Positions 39,621 to 51,089 of a DNA stretch of 64,000 nucleotides are shown piece after piece. The position numbers were made by a program, and so were the translations under genes. This DNA is from Branchipolynoe longqiensis (lineage: Eukaryota > Annelida > Polychaeta > Phyllodocida > Polynoidae). The stretch spans positions 109,108,644-109,172,643 of the forward strand of contig CM059188.1 in the NCBI GenBank assembly GCA_030323885.1. The letters run 5' to 3'. Each line of letters begins with the position of its first letter. Position 1 is the stretch's first letter. The notes under the pieces are model-generated. The model saw only the letters and a program-made list of their open reading frames with translations, was not told the origin of the DNA and did no database searches.

Positions 39621-40187
39621 GTCCATTTTTTATCTTTCTGATAGTCTTGTTTGCGTCGGTTTTGGTTCGCCTACTGTACGCTGCGCGACAATTCGTATTG
39701 AACTCCATTAATCAAGAGTGGGAGGGTGAAATCTTGGGTCAGACGCCATACGCATTGTATTGATGTCCTGCCGGGATGAAGGAATAGTACCTCCCCACCC
39801 CCCAACCCCTGGAATAGCGTTGCCCTCCCCCTACCCCCCCACCCCCACCCCCACACACATACACACTCTACCAGCAATATCATACCGGAATAAAATTGAT
39901 GGAAAGGGTGATCTGGGGATGGGAAATATTATGCCGGTATAATGCTGCCTCTCCAGTACAGTACAGCATTGCCCTCCTACGAATTCCCGGCGTGCAATGC
40001 ATAACACACGAGTCCCCAGGCTGATGATAAAAAGGGCTTTATTTGTAATATTCTAGGGGATTTTACACAAAATTTACAATGATGAGGAGGTCTCCTATTG
40101 CAAGCTCCATGCGTCTGTTTGGTTATATAAACAGAAAAATAAGGCAAAGTTGTGCTGGAGAGTTTTTGGTGGTTCCATTTTTTTTCC

Positions 40188-40290
40188 CAGTTGAATAATA
40201 TCTTTTTTCAGCACCGAGGCGCTGGTCTTCCAGCCTTAACAATTATGGTGCATATGAACTATTTATGGATGAGATGATGAGATGGTATGA
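40188..40290 (-). mobile_element. 3' end of 'GGCCGGAAGACCAG' retroposon
   Basis: 'ttttcagcaccgaggcgctg' and 'gtcttccagccttaacaatt', followed by 'gcatatgaactatttatgga'. The same longer block is at 60290-60380. Confidence 0.6.
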
Positions 40291-41207
40291 ACAATATAGA
40301 CAATAGTAGGTTGAAATCGGGCATTACAAATATTATACGGATCTTATTTTGTACATGTAGATGGTAGAATAGCCATTTACCTGTTTAGACTATAAGCCAT
40401 TGATTTGTTGATCATACTTGTGAGGAGATATTAATACAATTGGTATGACTTGCTGTTTCAGGTAGTAATGGATTTTGGATTATGCCAATAATGCTTGCAT
40501 GATTAATTTTAATTGATTTGGTCGATAATAGCTTTGTGGTTAGTATATATATATATTTTGTATTAGTTCTGTCAGGTGTTATACTTATAGGGTGGTGGTT
40601 AAACTTTGGTAGTTGTCGTGATTTATTTTACTGGAGTTTTTTTTCAGGTGGATTTGAGTCTCGTAAACAAATGTGTGGGGACGGTATTCTGGGGGAGAGT
40701 GTATAATATATAATACCAGAATGTTATATTGTTTCCTTGTTTGTTTGTTTGTTGTTTTACCTCCTAGCAACATCTAAGGTCATAGCTATTGTTTCCAGCA
40801 GGGACGAGAGATTCATTCCTGTGTGTTGCCAGAAGGAAGAGAGGTAGGAATCATAGGGAGGGGGTTATTATGATACACCGAGACTCTCAGGATGTGCATG
40901 TGCCCTGCCAGAATGAAATAGATTGGAAGGAATTCTTTTTATTTATTTATTTTTAACCAAAAACTAACTGCAGGACACACACACCCAACAATAATAATAA
41001 TTTTTTTTTAATAACAAAAGCTCAGCGTTATGCTAGATTTTGGTGGGGGGTTTTAGGGGTAGGGTTTTAGTGGTTTTTTCGTATTCTTCTACATGCACAT
41101 TGCATGCACATCAACGGATAATTAAGTCGGGGACTGGAACCCCGATCAATGAGGGTGGATGCGAAATATCGCGTAGTGTAAGGCAGTCTTATGCCATCCT
41201 GAGGCAT

Positions 41208-41275
41208 GCACTATACATGGCTACCGTAAATTCGTGCAAATAGCCGAAATATACCGCCGAGACATGCACTATAGA
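41208..41275. repeat. separated units of the 59-bp array
   Basis: 'gaggcatgcactatacatgg' and 'aatataccgccgagacatgc' match 42148-42428; about 870 bp of inserted DNA lies between. Confidence 0.8.
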
Positions 41276-41607
41276 GGGAGTGCACGTGATGTCATCACTC
41301 AGCAGTCAGCGGTCAGCGGCCAGCCATCTTGGATTACGAGCACCCTCCCTAGCCATGTTGTGAATGCATGCAGATGCAGTAAAACAGAGTTTTCTTGTGT
41401 TCTTGGAGGTTCTGGGCAGTTTACATCCAATGTGTTTACTTACAGCACTTTAGCAACAACTTCTGAGGCCAAACTGCTCAAAACAGTGACAAATATACCA
41501 ACAAATCAGTAAATAACCACAGTGTAGGCAGTTGCAAGCTTTCTGTATGTAATCCGATATGGCCACCAAAAGTTGTCTTGTGATGCCATTACACCCCCTC
41601 TATACAT

Positions 41608-42142
41608 CAATCAATCAATGGGTGCCGTCTTCTCGAAGAAGGTTGGCTGCAATGGACCTCCATCTCTTCCTGTCATTCGTTCCTCTCACGCATTCCGCAT
41701 AGCTCATTGCTGTCCACTCAGTGATGTTGTCCATCCATGTTGTTCTCCTTCTCCCTCTTGGTCTTTTCCCTTCTATCTTCCCTTCCAGTATTCTTCTCTG
41801 TGATTCCTGGTGTCGTATCATGTGGCCAAAGTATTTAATTTTTCTGTTTTTGATCGTTTGTATTATCTGTCTCTTTATTTTCATTCTTGTTAGGACCTCC
41901 ACGTTGCTTATCATTGCTGTCCATGGAATTTTTAACATTCTTCTGTATTGCCACATTTCAAATGCCTCGAGCTTTGTTGTTATTGCTTTCTTCAAAGTCC
42001 ATGTCTCGCAGCAATATAAAAGTGTAGACCACACATAGCATTTTAGCAGTCGGAGTCTTGTTTTTATATTTATGTCTCTAGATGTTAGTACTTTCTGCAT
42101 TTTTAGAAATGTTGTTTTGGCAATGTTTATTCTCCGTTTAAT
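41608..42142 (-). mobile_element. 5'-truncated LINE with RT C-terminal region and 12-bp TSD
   Basis: Flanked by 'ccctctatacat' at 41596-41607 and 42143-42154. The minus strand is open for about 175 codons: 'RLRLLKCYVWSTLLYCCETW', 'KLEAFEMWQYRRMLKIPWT', 'IKYFGHMIRHQ', 'GRRRTTWMDNITEW', ending 'LLREDGTH', then a (ATTG)n tail. These words belong to the region after the RT catalytic core of RTE-like and related non-LTR elements. The catalytic core is not included. A clean, young, dead-on-arrival insertion. Confidence 0.88.
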
Positions 42143-42147
42143 CCCTC

Positions 42148-42428
42148 TATACATAACTACCCATAAACTCGTGCATATAGCCGAAATACACCGCCGAGAC
42201 AGGCACTATACATAAATACCCACAAACTCGTGCATATAGCCGAAATACACCGCCGAGACATGCACTATACATAATTACCCATAAACTCGTGCATATAGCC
42301 GAAATACACCGCCGAGGCATGCACTATACATAACTATCCATAAACTCGTGCATATAGCCGAAATACACCGCCGAGACATGCACTATACATAACTAGCCAA
42401 AAACTCGTGCATATATCGGAAATGCAGC
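42148..42428. repeat. 59-bp tandem array, ~5 units
   Basis: Unit: 'tatacataactacccataaa' + 'ctcgtgcatatagccgaaat' + 'acaccgccgagacatgcac'. Units differ at a few sites; the last is more diverged. Confidence 0.92.
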
Positions 42429-42471
42429 GGGTACGTCAGCTATTTAATTATTAAACCCCTTCCTCCACCCA

Positions 42472-42808
42472 CAGGTTGGTTGGATGTTGAAGTTTTATGA
42501 CCTGGCAACATCTAAGGTCATATCAGGGCGGGTACCGACTTGTGACAGTGCACACTCATGGTGATTGTATAAAGCTGTCCGACTGGGAAATCAAGCCACC
42601 GGCACCATATACCCGATATCCCACTCAGTTACATTATCCTGACACTGACCTAATCAGTCCTTGCCCTATCCTATTAATGCCGAGCGCCAAACTAGGTAAC
42701 GACTAGTGTCAATTTTATAAGTCATTGGATTGACTCGACCAGGAGCTGAACTCCCGATCTCCCGCACGCGAGGTCCGCGCTCTACCGATGTGGCCACCGC
42801 GCCCGGTC
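42472..42808 (-). mobile_element. SINE-A, full length, GC-rich-head type
   Basis: Tail 'acaggttggttggatgttga', head 'gtggccaccgcgcccggt'. Confidence 0.88.
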
Positions 42809-42989
42809 ATATCAAGTTACAAACTCAGTCAATAACTGTCAGCATTGCATTACTGCGCGCAGGCGCCGTATGCGTGAACCCCTAATGGTGCTGCTTGACT
42901 TATGCGGGAAGCTCTTTCTCGCTTTACATCGTGAGCAAAGCTACAAATGGGACAGATGGATTTGACGACGCATAGGATATAACTCTTCA

Positions 42990-43563
42990 CAAAGACCCTA
43001 TAATACTAAGACGGCTCACTCAGCCTATGCTGTGCAATCAAAATGATCAAACCCACCACTTGTTGCGCTGGCTGTTCTCTTGGTTAAACAGGTGCTATAT
43101 TATATGTATAAATATATATATATGAATGTGAAAGATGTGTGATGATGGCGATGCTGATGATGATGCTGATGATGATGTGTATTTGTTCATAGCAATTTCA
43201 TATTGATGTGTATTCATACTTACCTATCTCATGTATAATATAATTGTATGTATTTATATATCTCCTCCTTTATATATCTCCTTCTCCCAAGAGGGAGAAG
43301 GAGAACAACATGGATGGACAACATCACTGAGTGGACAGCAATGAGCTATGCGGAATGCGTGAGAGGAACGAATGACAGGAAGAGATGGAGGTCCATTGCA
43401 GCCAACCTTCTTCGAGAAGACGGCACCCATTGATTGATTGATTTATATGTGAAACACCAACCAGCAGCCGGGCTGATCAAACCCACCACAAGGTGGCACT
43501 GCGAAATTTACATTACGATGGGAGAGATAGGGAGTGAGCCGTCTTAGTATTATAGGGTCTTTG
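42990..43563. mobile_element. MITE M2 carrying a nested LINE fragment
   Basis: CAAAGACCC...GGGTCTTTG in the opposite internal orientation to the other two copies. The flanking 7-mers are ctcttca and cttttta, a decayed TSD. Interrupted at 43260-43440. Confidence 0.9.
43260..43440 (+). mobile_element. LINE 3' fragment nested in MITE M2
   Basis: Same family as 41608-42142: 'GRRRTTWMDNITEWTAMSYA' to 'LLREDGTH' and a (attg)n tail. TSD 'atttatat' at 43252-43259 and 43441-43448. The 5' junction has 'ctccttctccc' followed by its inverse 'gggagaaggag', suggesting template switching at the end of reverse transcription. Confidence 0.85.
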
Positions 43564-43571
43564 CTTTTTAT

Positions 43572-43985
43572 AAGGTTGCTTGGATGTTCGGGTTTTGCGT
43601 CCTGGCAATATCTAAGGTCATATCAGGACATGTACCGCCTTGTGACAGTACACACTCATGGTGATTTTTATAGTGCTGCCAAACTGGGACCACCAGACCA
43701 CCAGCACCATGACTTTTTGGTTTCTTTTTGTTGTAAAAGTTTATTCATCAGAATATGCATTTTGTTCAGCGCCGAGGCACTTGTCTTCCGGCTGATATCC
43801 CACTTAGTCACATTATCCTGACACTGAGCCAACCAGTCTCTTGCCCTATCCTAATAATGCTGAGTGCCTGGAAGCGACAAGTATGCATTTTTAAGTCATT
43901 GGTTTGACTCGGCTAGGGTTCGAATCGCACGATCTACCAAACCTGGAGACGGACGCTCAACTCATTCGGTCATCCGTCTGGTACT
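43572..43985 (-). mobile_element. SINE-A interrupted by a retroposon 3' end
   Basis: Body words on both sides of 43712-43796 join to 'agcaccatgac' + 'gatatcccacttagtc'. Head 'cattcggtcatccgtctgg'. Confidence 0.85.
43712..43796 (-). mobile_element. 3' end of 'GGCCGGAAGACCAG' retroposon inside SINE-A
   Basis: On minus: 'agccggaagacaagtgcctc', 'gatgaataaactttt' (AATAAA signal), then an A-rich tail. Short 85-bp insertion. Confidence 0.8.
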
Positions 43986-44262
43986 AGGATTATAAGGCAG
44001 AGACAGACAACAAACGGTTGCCACCAACTTGACCCCTCCTTCCCCACCCCAAAGCGAGCCTGAGAGGACCTATAGCATTTATAATATATTAGCTTTCTGG
44101 TTCGATAGCCTGGCTATGTAAATGACAACAGGGTAGTCAGGTAAACAGGCATAAATTAAAATAGATTGGTGATTTGTCGGGGAATTCCCGGCCCTCCCAG
44201 CTAACCACAGACATATTCGTCTACGACTGAACAACACGCAAGTGGGATAGATTAGCACCAAG

Positions 44263-44504
44263 TGAAGAGTTCAGGCGCAAAACCCTGTAAACGCCAATAC
44301 AAAAGTTTAATTAACATAACAGATTTGTATGTGAAGGTAATTTTAATTCTCACTAATTCCACTTTCCTTGTGATGAAATGATTACAGAGCAATGAACAAA
44401 AAATAGAAATGCAAAAAAAAACACCCACTTTTTCAAGGTTTGATTCCAATGTTTATCTCAATTTTTGGATTGGCGTTTACGGGGTTTTGCGTGTGAACTT
44501 CTCA
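44263..44504. mobile_element. MITE M5, second copy
   Basis: 'tgaagagttcaggcgcaaaa' and, inverted from the right end, 'tgagaagttcacacgcaaaa'; both continue with 'cgccaat(a/c)caaaa'. Confidence 0.75.
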
Positions 44505-44938
44505 TTATCTCAAGTGTAGTTCTTGTGATTTTATTTCTTGCATAAGGTGGGGAGGTGAAGTTTCAATAAGTTGTTGTGTTATTCTTAGAAAGTATCTTAC
44601 AGTCGGTATTCATTGGTGTTCCATAAGCAGTTATTATCATCATTATTATTAAGTAATAATCTTCCTTTTTTTTATGAAACTTCACTTCTCTCTCCAAAAT
44701 ATTCTCTCTACCCAAATATTATAAAGTGCTTTGTGAAGATCAAGGTGTAAAATATTTGGGAATTTCTGGGTGACTTTTATTTAGTGCTATGCAGCCAACA
44801 GGCTGCCGGCCACCAGCTAACTAGGTCACCTGACTGGTACCCGGCTGCATTGGTACTCTGTAGCCAATGGGCTGCAAGCTAAGGTCACCTCAGTGACTGT
44901 GACCCGGATTTAAACCTATAAATAAGGATGCACGTAAC
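44505..44938. other. no gene recognised
   Basis: 'cctataaataagg' at 44916-44928 is a TATA-box-like word 10-20 bp before repeat R-B; the rest is unassigned. Confidence 0.35.
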
Positions 44939-45553
44939 ATGCTCTTGCTATCCGGACCGCACTTCGTCCACACCTCTCTCTATCTCCTCTCCGCCGGCCT
45001 TGCTCATCCTTTATATGTCTGAAAAGAGTTCCAGGAGGGGGAGCCCGCCAGCATTTCACTTTCTACTCTTACTCTGTCGATGTCTATGGCTTGCTGGTTG
45101 GTCACCATAGAGCAAATAGACATGGTCCTTTGACTCAACTCTCCTCATTTCTATTCCTAGCTCTACCCTTTTTTTTTCTCCCAGGCATACTCCTCCCCCT
45201 GACCAGGGGAGGCGTGTGCTTGGGTGGGGCCCTGTACCTTTACGTTTTCTCTCACTTTGTTCTAGTTGCTGGAACCACCGCTGCACCCATCTTTACCCAC
45301 CCTTCCTCGAAACCCTTGCTGCTGGATACAAGTGTCAACTACCGCTCAACTACCGCCGGATCGAAGAGATTCGGGGCCACCTCAACGCTTCACCGTTACA
45401 ACATTGTAAAGATTTCCCCAGCTTTTACAACACTCCCTACTGAAGTTTAATCTTCAACCAAAGATTGGGCCAATTTATCGGAGCCTCTCTATTAATGTTG
45501 CAGTTCTGCAACTAGTAACCATCATAAGGTTACAAACCACCCCCAAAGTCAAG
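44939..45553 (+). repeat. dispersed repeat R-B, copy 2
   Basis: Inverse of 24732-25353, with indels. A hydrophobic open frame (45091-45450) shares 'LPGILLPLTR' and 'AGTTAAPIFTHPSSK' with copy 1; the downstream part shifts frame but still ends in a shared 'YNTPY' in the alternative frame. Confidence 0.8.
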
Positions 45554-45649
45554 TCAAAGACTCATTCTGCAGTGAGCGAGCTGTTAGAGACACTCACCTC
45601 ATTTCGTCTGGAATGATCCTGCAAACAACGGACAATGGCTAAGACTGTT

Positions 45650-45802
45650 GTTGTTTGTTATTGTGTTATGTCCTAGCAACATCTAAGGTCATATCAGGAC
45701 AGGTACTAACTTGTGACAGTGTGCACAAATGGCGACTTTATAGTGCTGTCCCACTGGGAAACCAGGCCGCCGGCTTTAACTCATTCGGCCATCCCGTCTG
45801 GT
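45650..45802 (-). mobile_element. SINE-A with large internal deletion
   Basis: The tail half to 'gaaaccaggccgccgg' joins straight to the extreme head 'actcattcggccatcccgtc'; about 190 bp is missing. Confidence 0.82.
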
Positions 45803-45805
45803 GCA

Positions 45806-46620
45806 CAACGGCTAAGAAAATCGCTTATTACACGGGAGCACATTCAGGAAGGGGCAGGGCTGGTGGGCAGCCGGGTATATAGGCAGTCGATTGCTGTGAT
45901 ATATAGTGTATGCTATACGGCAACTTCTTCCCGGCTAGTCCCTGAATGATGATGCACTTCTCAGGGAAGATTGTTCTACCTCCCCACATCTTGCCGGATC
46001 CAATGGGAATACCCAGGGAGCGAGAAAATGATTACTTGACTGACTGCCATCCTCCAAACTTTATGGGATATAATGCGAGTATAAAGATACGGAAGGGAAT
46101 ATCACTTATTATTATTGTTATACTCCGTAAGACATAAACAGTTACCGGTGGCGCCACCTCAGCCCATCTCGCCTCCACCGGATATTGACCAGTGTCAGTC
46201 GCACCGGAGGATTTGTATATCTCTGGGCTATAAGTGATGTATAGCGCATTATACAAGTATTATTTATATTCTTCCGGGGAGGAACAATGAACACATATAT
46301 ATAGTTGGGCGAGATAATACTCTGGCTGGTACCTCTAAAGGTCCATCCGTTTAATCAAATAGTTCAATTCATCAATCAATACAAACAAACAAGACTCAAA
46401 AGTTAAAATTCCAACCGACTGAAGACCGAGTGGGGCCTGCGCCGCACCGAAGTCGCCTCCCCTGGAAAGCTTCCTCTTGATTGGAGGATAGCCCGCGGCT
46501 CACCGGAGCAGCAGCCAGGGGAGTACAGGTGGCACAGCGCCCACCCCACCGCTGGTGGAGGATAGCCGGCGGCTCACCGGAGCAGCAGCCGATCAGCCTA
46601 ACCACAGTCCTCTGAGAGGG
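45806..46620 (-). repeat. dispersed repeat R-C copy 1, Ngaro-related solo terminal repeat
   Basis: Right part: 'tcttccggggaggaac', 'tctggctggtacctctaaag' (B-like) and 'gaagtcgcctcccctg', 'cacagcgcccacccc' (A-like) appear in the same order as B2-A2 of Ngaro 1. The left 450 bp is extra. Returns inverted at 61925-63135. I infer a solo split-direct repeat of a third Ngaro subfamily. Confidence 0.75.
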
Positions 46621-46956
46621 CCGGGGGGAGGGTGGGCAGTTGGTGTAGTTTTACACCCCAGCAAGACCCTAGGCCATGCCAGGACAGGTATCGACTAGCA
46701 TTAAAGTTATGTATTATAAATGTTTACTAGGTGACAATTTTCTCCAGTTCCCGATGTGAATATGGCTACACTCACGCATGCACTGACGCACTCACTGACG
46801 CACTCAACCGCCTTAAATATTGCGTGGGTTGCATTAATTAATATCAGCCCTTGCCAGTCCCTGTTAGTTTGGTGGAGTATTTACCCTGTTGGGAAGTTAT
46901 GATTTAACAGCAAACACTTCAGCACATCACCAGATGCATAGGTCCAATCGGTAGAG
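46621..46956. other. SINE-A tail fragment, then unrecognised
   Basis: 46640-46700 (minus) is a diverged SINE-A tail ('gtgtagttttacaccccagc'). The rest is not assigned. Confidence 0.4.
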
Positions 46957-47113
46957 CGCTGGCTTTTAAAAAAGGTCTTAAGACACATTTGTTTAAATCC
47001 GCTTTTACCGAGGTGAAATTTATTTTCCTGTATATTTTTGTTGTTACGTAAAGCGCCTGAGAACGAATTGCTGGATCGGGCGCTATATAAATGTTTGATT
47101 ATTATTTATTATT
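46957..47113 (+). mobile_element. CR1/L2-like LINE 3' end
   Basis: The plus frame gives 'FKKGLKTHLFKSAF', the conserved last motif of CR1/L2/Jockey-type RT proteins, then a short 3' UTR 'gcgctatataaatgtttgat' and a (ATT)n tail. The RT domain itself is absent (5' truncation). Confidence 0.78.
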
Positions 47114-47365
47114 ATTGTGACAGGGTGCACTCTTGGTGAGTTTACAGTGCTGCCTCACTGGGAAATCAAGCCGACGCCATGACCTGATGTCCCACACAGT
47201 CATATTATCCTGACACTGTGCACCCAGTCCCTATCCTGACCTCATAACGGCAAGTGCCGAACAGCAACAGGTACCAATTTCATAAGTCATTGGTTTGACT
47301 GGACCAGGAGCCAAACTTCAGTGCCTCCAGATTCACCGGTATGCACAGCAAGTCCGGCCAAGGCC
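47105..47365 (-). mobile_element. SINE-A, diverged, tail missing
   Basis: 'gtgacagggtgcactcttgg' to a decayed head near 47365. Follows the LINE end directly. Confidence 0.75.
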
Positions 47366-47804
47366 GGAAGTGAAGTGAGGATAGGATTAGTTAGGCAGTG
47401 AGTGGGGTTACCTGTTAGTTGTTAGTGAAAATTAGTTGTTAGTTGTGTGGTGAGTGACAGCCCCAGCTCGCAACCCCCACCCCTGCACCCCTGCACCCCC
47501 ACACCCAGGCCGCCCTGCCACGGCGGGTGAGGTGAGAGAGGGGGTGTGAGGGGAGGGGGGGGGGGAGCGGCTTAGCGGCTCCCTGCATCTCAGCAATAAC
47601 ACCGAATGAGTGTCCCCGCACATTCCAAACCATTTAGACATGAAATAAATATAATTAAGCTCATCACTACGAGTATACGTTAAGGTTTTCTGTCGATATT
47701 TTTTTTTTTTTAATTATTAGTATTCCACCTTCGTCCTGTTGTATTATATTAGAAATGTGAGACTATACCGTAGATGTACTTTATCAGCCTTAGTCAAGTG
47801 ACTG
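47366..47804. other. no gene recognised; C-rich and poly-T tracts
   Basis: G/C-rich simple sequence at 47455-47580. Open frames there are composition artefacts. Confidence 0.35.
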
Positions 47805-48140
47805 GTTGGTTGGTTGGTTGTTGGAGCTTTACATCCTGGCAACATCTAAGGTCATATCAGGCCGGGTACTGACTTGTGAGAGTGCGCACTCATGTAGACT
47901 TTATAGTGCTGCCCCACTGGGAGAACAGGCCACCAGTACCATGACCTGATATCTCATTCAGTCACGTTATCCTGACATTCAGTCCTTGCCCTATCCTAAT
48001 AAAGCTTGAATGCCGAGCTAGGAAGTGACAAGTATACATTTTTAAGTCATTGGTTTAACTCGACCAGGGTTCAAGCGATCCCACGATTTACCAAAAACGA
48101 GAGACGGATGCTCAACTAATTCAACCATCGCGTCTGGTCC
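47805..48140 (-). mobile_element. SINE-A, full length, 'ccagacg' head
   Basis: Tail 'ggttggttggttgttggagc', head 'caaccatcgcgtctgg'. Confidence 0.86.
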
Positions 48141-49114
48141 TTATATGGACATGCGGTGCGCCGTGCCATGCACACACTTTGCTGCTCGTGAAGGCGAGGC
48201 TCTTGTCCGTACTTCACCAACATGCGAGCAACTCATACTTTATTGTCAATCTTAATAGATGAGATCACTGTTCCGTCTGCGCATGCGCTGAAAACGGCAT
48301 TGGCAGCAAAGCAAATGCGTATGGCTATTGAGTTTGCCGATATGCATAGGGCAAAACTTTGATTTTATTGAAAATGAATAGAAATACATAACAATTTGGC
48401 ATAAAACAATCAGTGATATCCACATCACCATTATTAATTCTTGTTCTAAATATTAAAATGCCAAATGTGTCAACATACACTTGTTTCAGAGAAATATATA
48501 ACCAATATTTGATTAAGCCTACTCATTTTCTACCATAGGATATAAATAAAAACATTAATCAAATAAGTAAACCTGACTCTGGCTATGGCTCTAACACTAG
48601 TCTGAATGCCCAGATTTGTCTAAATCTAAATGCACATGACATAAGATGTCCTGATTATATTGATGTAAATGCAATGCTGGATAAAAGATTAATATCTTAC
48701 TTTATTATATATATTTTTTTAGTTGGTATTCTATGTTTCAAACAAGAGCTGAGATGAGCTGAAACTAGCACATTTCATAGCTGCACCCAGTGTATTAGCA
48801 TGTGCCGTGTGCTTTTCACGGGTTTGTTTTTCTTCTACGCATCCCACAATGCACCATGCTGCTGGAATGCTGATGTAGTTTATTGAGCCAGTCTAAGAAA
48901 GACCTATTTAATTAATTATTCAATTAAAAAAAGGGGTTCAAAAAAGGGAAAGAAGGAGGGGGGGAAGGACAAGTCCGAAGAACATTAAATGCATTTGACC
49001 GGAGACTTGCCAATTCGCCGGCAGCCATGTTGCATGCGACACGACCCATACATCCCGGACTCCGGCGACAGCAGCCGCGCACTGATCTCCGGGGAGAGGC
49101 AAATTACTGATTTG
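48141..49114. other. no gene; weak similarity to M3/M4 internal unit
   Basis: 48318-48410 ('gagtttgccgatatgc', 'gaaaatgaatagaaatac') resembles the internal unit of M3 (19540 onward). The rest is AT-rich. Confidence 0.4.
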
Positions 49115-49165
49115 GGGAGTTTACAGCCCCCCCCCCCCCCCCTCCCCCCCCCCCCCCCCCACCCG
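49115..49165. repeat. poly(C) tract
   Basis: Nearly pure C with a few T or A, about 45 bp. A second one is at 49441-49463. Tracts like this are prone to assembly error. Confidence 0.9.
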
Positions 49166-49240
49166 CCCTGGTGGGCTGACCGCTGGTTGCAAAGATCTGC
49201 AACATTAGGACAGGCACTCTTGGCGGAATCCTATTTAGGT

Positions 49241-49436
49241 AATCAGTGTGGAGTGGTTAGAGTGTCTGACTTTTTTCTAGGTCAGACTCCTAATCTGTGT
49301 GTCGGCAGTTCGATTCCCCGTAAACATCCCTTGGGTTGGTAACAGTGTAGGCTCGGGCTTTCTATTGACCAGCAGCGGAATGAGGAAGACCAGTCGTCTA
49401 TGACTGAAATTTCCCCTGCTGGACCGGCAGCCACTA
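49241..49436 (+). mobile_element. SINE S2 head joined to another repeat end
   Basis: Head 'gtggagtggttagagtgtct' with insertion and box B 'ggcagttcgattcccc'. The middle of S2 is deleted. After 49370 the sequence 'gcagcggaatgaggaagacc' belongs to the family inserted at 37996-38304. Confidence 0.75.
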
Positions 49437-49463
49437 ATGGACCCCCCCCCCCCCCCCCCCCCC

Positions 49464-49977
49464 AAAAAGTGTCATTGTGTTTGTATCTGTCATGTCAGGC
49501 AGCCTCCCAGGAGCAGAAGGGGGAGGGAGGACCGGTGGGCTCAGGGCGTTGGTGCCGGTAGCCCGGTGGTGGTAGGAGTATGTCTGCGGTCCACGGCCCA
49601 GTGCCTCCGACACCGCTGATTGAAGCGGGAACTAGTGTCGTCAGCACGGAGGCCGCCGGTGGACATACTGTGTTGATTATGAGAGTGGCTCTTTTGGTAT
49701 TTTAGAGCTTTTGTTCGGGATCACATTAGGCTCCCGGTTGGGATCTTCTCGGTTCTGTCCACAGCAGGTAGCCAGGTGGCGGTAGGAGAATCCATTGGCA
49801 GGGGTTTAACTTTAATTAGTTATAGATAGTATGCATCACGTTAAAACTCTCATCTAAGTGTTTGGACAGAGCCCATATACTATTCTTGAGGTGTGATCCT
49901 GCACCTGTTTTAATTTTGTTTTATTGACAATGAAGTTGGCAATAAATGATGCTCGTTTTCAGTCACGTGACCGGACA
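49464..49977. other. no feature recognised
   Basis: 'gcaggtagccaggtggcggt' at 49764 resembles 'gtgccggtagcccggtggtg' at 49551, a weak local repeat. Confidence 0.35.
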
Positions 49978-50305
49978 CATGGGATGGCTGAAATGAGTTG
50001 AGCGTCCGTCTCCCGTTTTGGTAGATCGTGGGATTGCGTGAATCCTGGTTGAGTCAAACCAATGACTTTAAAATGTATACTTGTCGTTTCCTAGCTTGGC
50101 GCTAGGCATTATTAGGATAGGGCAAGGACTGGTTGGCTCGGTGTCAGGATAAGGTGACTGAGTGGGCATATCAGGTCATGGTGCTGGTGGCTTGGTCTCC
50201 CAGTAGGGCAGCACTATAAAGTCACCATGAGGGCACACTGTCACAAGTCGGTACCCGTCCTGATATAACCTTAGATGTTGCCAGGACGTAAAACTCCAGC
50301 AACTA
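49978..50305 (+). mobile_element. SINE-A, full length, 'gggatggctg' head
   Basis: Head 'acatgggatggctgaaatga'; box B region shortened ('gggattgcgtgaatcctgg'); tail 'gtaaaactccagcaac'. Confidence 0.86.
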
Positions 50306-50339
50306 AGCCCATGTAAGGACACTTTGGCCACGGGACATA

Positions 50340-50530
50340 CACATCCCTCCCACACCCCACCCCACCTACACCTACACCTACACCCACATCCACTACCACA
50401 CCCACCCCTACACCCACACCCACAGCCGCACCCACACCCACACCCACATCCAAACCCACACCCACACCCACATCCACACCCACAACCACCCCTACACCCA
50501 TATCCACACCCACACACACAACCACACCCA
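50340..50530. repeat. CACACC/CACCTA microsatellite
   Basis: Hexanucleotide-like C/A array directly after a SINE-A tail. Confidence 0.9.
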
Positions 50531-50880
50531 CATATATGTATATGTATTGTGTACGTATGCAGTATGAATGTGTCTATGTACGTACTGTGTATGTATGTCA
50601 GTACGTATGCATGTATGTATTGTGAATGTATGTGAATGTATTGTGTACGTATGCAGTATGAATGTGTCTATGTATGTACTGTGTATGTATGTTAGTACGT
50701 GTGCATGTATGTATTGTGAATGTATGTGAATGTATTGTGAATGTATGTGCATGTATTGTGAATGTATGTATGTAGATATGTATGTATCTGCATGTATGTA
50801 CGTACAGGTTCTGCATGTATGTATTAACATACATGTATGTGTATGTAAGTATGTACACGTAGGTGTGTGTATACGTACCT
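50531..50880. repeat. TATG/TACG microsatellite with ~105-bp higher-order unit
   Basis: 'gtgtacgtatgcagtatgaa' with 'tgtgtctatgtacgtactg' at 50549-50600 repeats at 50643-50690. Tetranucleotide array with two long tandem units. Confidence 0.85.
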
Positions 50881-51089
50881 GTGTGTAGGGTACTGGGGCG
50901 GGGGCTCCATTACCATCAGGACAGTTCGACTATCGCCCAGTTGACAGAACACATCACACTTGTCCAGAGATACTCAGATAGGGCTGCTGGCCGGTTCGTA
51001 TTTAAACTACTGCGACAGGAGGTATCTCCGACGGCTCAGCCGGACTCGTACCGGGTGACCGGGTCCGATACGCCGGGCGGGGACAGGGC

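Larger units (their letters stand above)
39187..41200. other. mostly unrecognised sequence
   Basis: Apart from the direct repeats at 39287-39620 and the retroposon end at 40188-40290, nothing is supported. A C-rich tract lies at 39795-39855, and there is a SINE-A tail fragment at 40750-40790 (minus). Confidence 0.4.
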
